Source of the DNA: Bacteroidota bacterium
GTDB taxonomy: Bacteria > Bacteroidota > Bacteroidia > Palsa-965
NCBI GenBank assembly: GCA_013298545.1
Contig: JAAFIA010000001.1
Location: forward strand, 1-64,000
Length of the DNA stretch: 64,000 nt
Direction: 5' to 3'
The notes beneath the pieces are model-generated. The model ran no database searches and had not been told where the DNA came from. It was given only the letters and a program-made list of their open reading frames with translations. A program made the position numbers and the translations under genes. Below are positions 63,349-64,000 of this stretch, piece after piece; positions within the stretch are counted from its first letter, which is position 1; each line of letters starts with the position of its first letter.

Positions 63349-64000
63349 ATGCGCTTTTTTTCTGTTGTCGTTTCTGGTTTTTTTTGCCTCGTGCTGACCT
63401 TACAAGCGCAGGCACAAAATCCGTTGTGGACCATCTACAACACCGGAAACTCTGGCCTTCCCGACAACAACGTAAAATGTATTTCGTTCGACTCGCAACA
63501 ACAAGCGTGGATCGGGACAGACAATGGGTTGGCGAAATTTGATGGAACAACGTGGACGATTTTCAATGTTGGCAATTCGGGATTGCCCGACAATAACGTG
63601 CGAAGCATTGCCATTGATTCGCTCGATCATATTTGGGTTGGAACGTTTGTTGGTGGGTTGGCGCGTTTTGATGGAATAACGTGGACAGTATGGAATACTG
63701 GAAACTCAGGTATCCCAAATGATTTTGTACGTGCCGTTGCATTCGATACGAGCGCGGGTGTTGCGTGGGTTGGAACAAGCTCGGGCCTGGCGCGTTTCGA
63801 TGGAACAACCTGGACGATCTGGAACGATCAGAATTCGGCCTTGTTATCAAACAACGTTTCTACGATTGTCGTAAGCCCCGATAACCGGAAATTTTTTGCA
63901 ACCATCAATGGTGGTTTATACGAATACAACGATACGGCATTTACGGTTTTCACGATTTCAAATTCGGGTATTCCAGACAATTCTGCTGTGAAAGTGGCGC
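63349..64000 (+). CDS. Secreted beta-propeller protein (Reg_prop-like repeats), 3' end outside window
   Basis: Begins with an ATG at 63349 and stays open to the end of the window (217 codons). The N-terminus is a signal peptide (FSVVVSGFFCLVLTLQAQAQ). Then come at least four repeats of the form NSGLPDNNV, W-I/V-G-T, GLAKFDGTTWT, typical of two-component-regulator propeller repeats, about 50 residues each. The repeats also occur in secreted Bacteroidota cargos with type A sorting domains; a domain at the C-terminus cannot be seen. Confidence 0.8.
   Translation, partial: MRFFSVVVSGFFCLVLTLQAQAQNPLWTIYNTGNSGLPDNNVKCISFDSQQQAWIGTDNGLAKFDGTTWTIFNVGNSGLPDNNVRSIAIDSLDHIWVGTFVGGLARFDGITWTVWNTGNSGIPNDFVRAVAFDTSAGVAWVGTSSGLARFDGTTWTIWNDQNSALLSNNVSTIVVSPDNRKFFATINGGLYEYNDTAFTVFTISNSGIPDNSAVKVA

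Overview
The window is a 64 kb chromosomal segment from a member of the Bacteroidota. I cannot place it to genus. The evidence is a set of type IX secretion (T9SS) cargo proteins with type A or type B sorting domains, a PorP/SprF-family protein, a DUF2723 membrane protein, several Bacteroidota-type promoters (TTTG, about 17-23 bases, TAnnTTTG), weak or absent Shine-Dalgarno sequences, and many small lipoproteins. The chromosome-like gene content (lepA, radA, lipB, metG, xthA, metX, hemW, cspA, two tRNAs) argues against a plasmid or phage. No rRNA, CRISPR array, transposase or integrase was seen.

Layout. 1-8442: a secretion cluster read left to right. It holds the 3' end of a giant SprB-repeat adhesin with a type B sorting domain, a 115-residue secreted protein that is almost only that sorting domain, a PorP/SprF protein and a small probable lipoprotein. 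8452-12473: minus-strand block of hemW, a GH16-like lipoprotein and an anti-sigma-like or zinc-finger-like membrane protein. 12636-16364: a very large NtrY-like sensor kinase. 16396-18450: a T9SS cargo with a C25-like core. 18451-19012: a non-coding stretch with a 195 bp palindromic element. 19013-33603: mostly housekeeping genes (lepA, metX, AsmA-like, MarC, DUF502, a sugar phosphate isomerase, lipB, an AhpD-like protein, radA). 33635-42371: plsC, a DinB/MarR pair, lipoproteins, an S66 carboxypeptidase, an OmpA-family lipoprotein, an orphan peptide-binding lipoprotein and xthA. 42529-46035: a 1168-residue predicted outer-membrane protein. 46045-51859: a lipoprotein, a DEDDy exonuclease, tRNA-Gln, a DUF2723 protein and a polysaccharide deacetylase. 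51902-53299: an AT-rich two-gene module (nucleotidyltransferase-like protein plus unknown partner). 53360-58764: a second S66 peptidase, metG, a small membrane protein and a beta-helix T9SS cargo. 58801-60893: tRNA-Arg, two AT-rich accessory genes that may be cassettes, and cspA. 61187-64000: a lysyl-oxidase-like T9SS cargo and the start of a beta-propeller protein.

How the genes fit together. At least five proteins carry recognisable T9SS sorting domains, and the SprB-like adhesin sits beside an SprF-like protein, as in gliding bacteria, so adhesin export and surface attachment is the main accessory theme. The most unusual items are the free-standing sorting-domain protein between adhesin and SprF-like gene, the complete lysyl oxidase active site in a secreted bacterial protein, the nucleotidyltransferase two-gene module, and an exact 26 bp repeat that starts at the stop codons of two unrelated genes about 30 kb apart. 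Homology statements come from motif recognition by eye; no database search was run.
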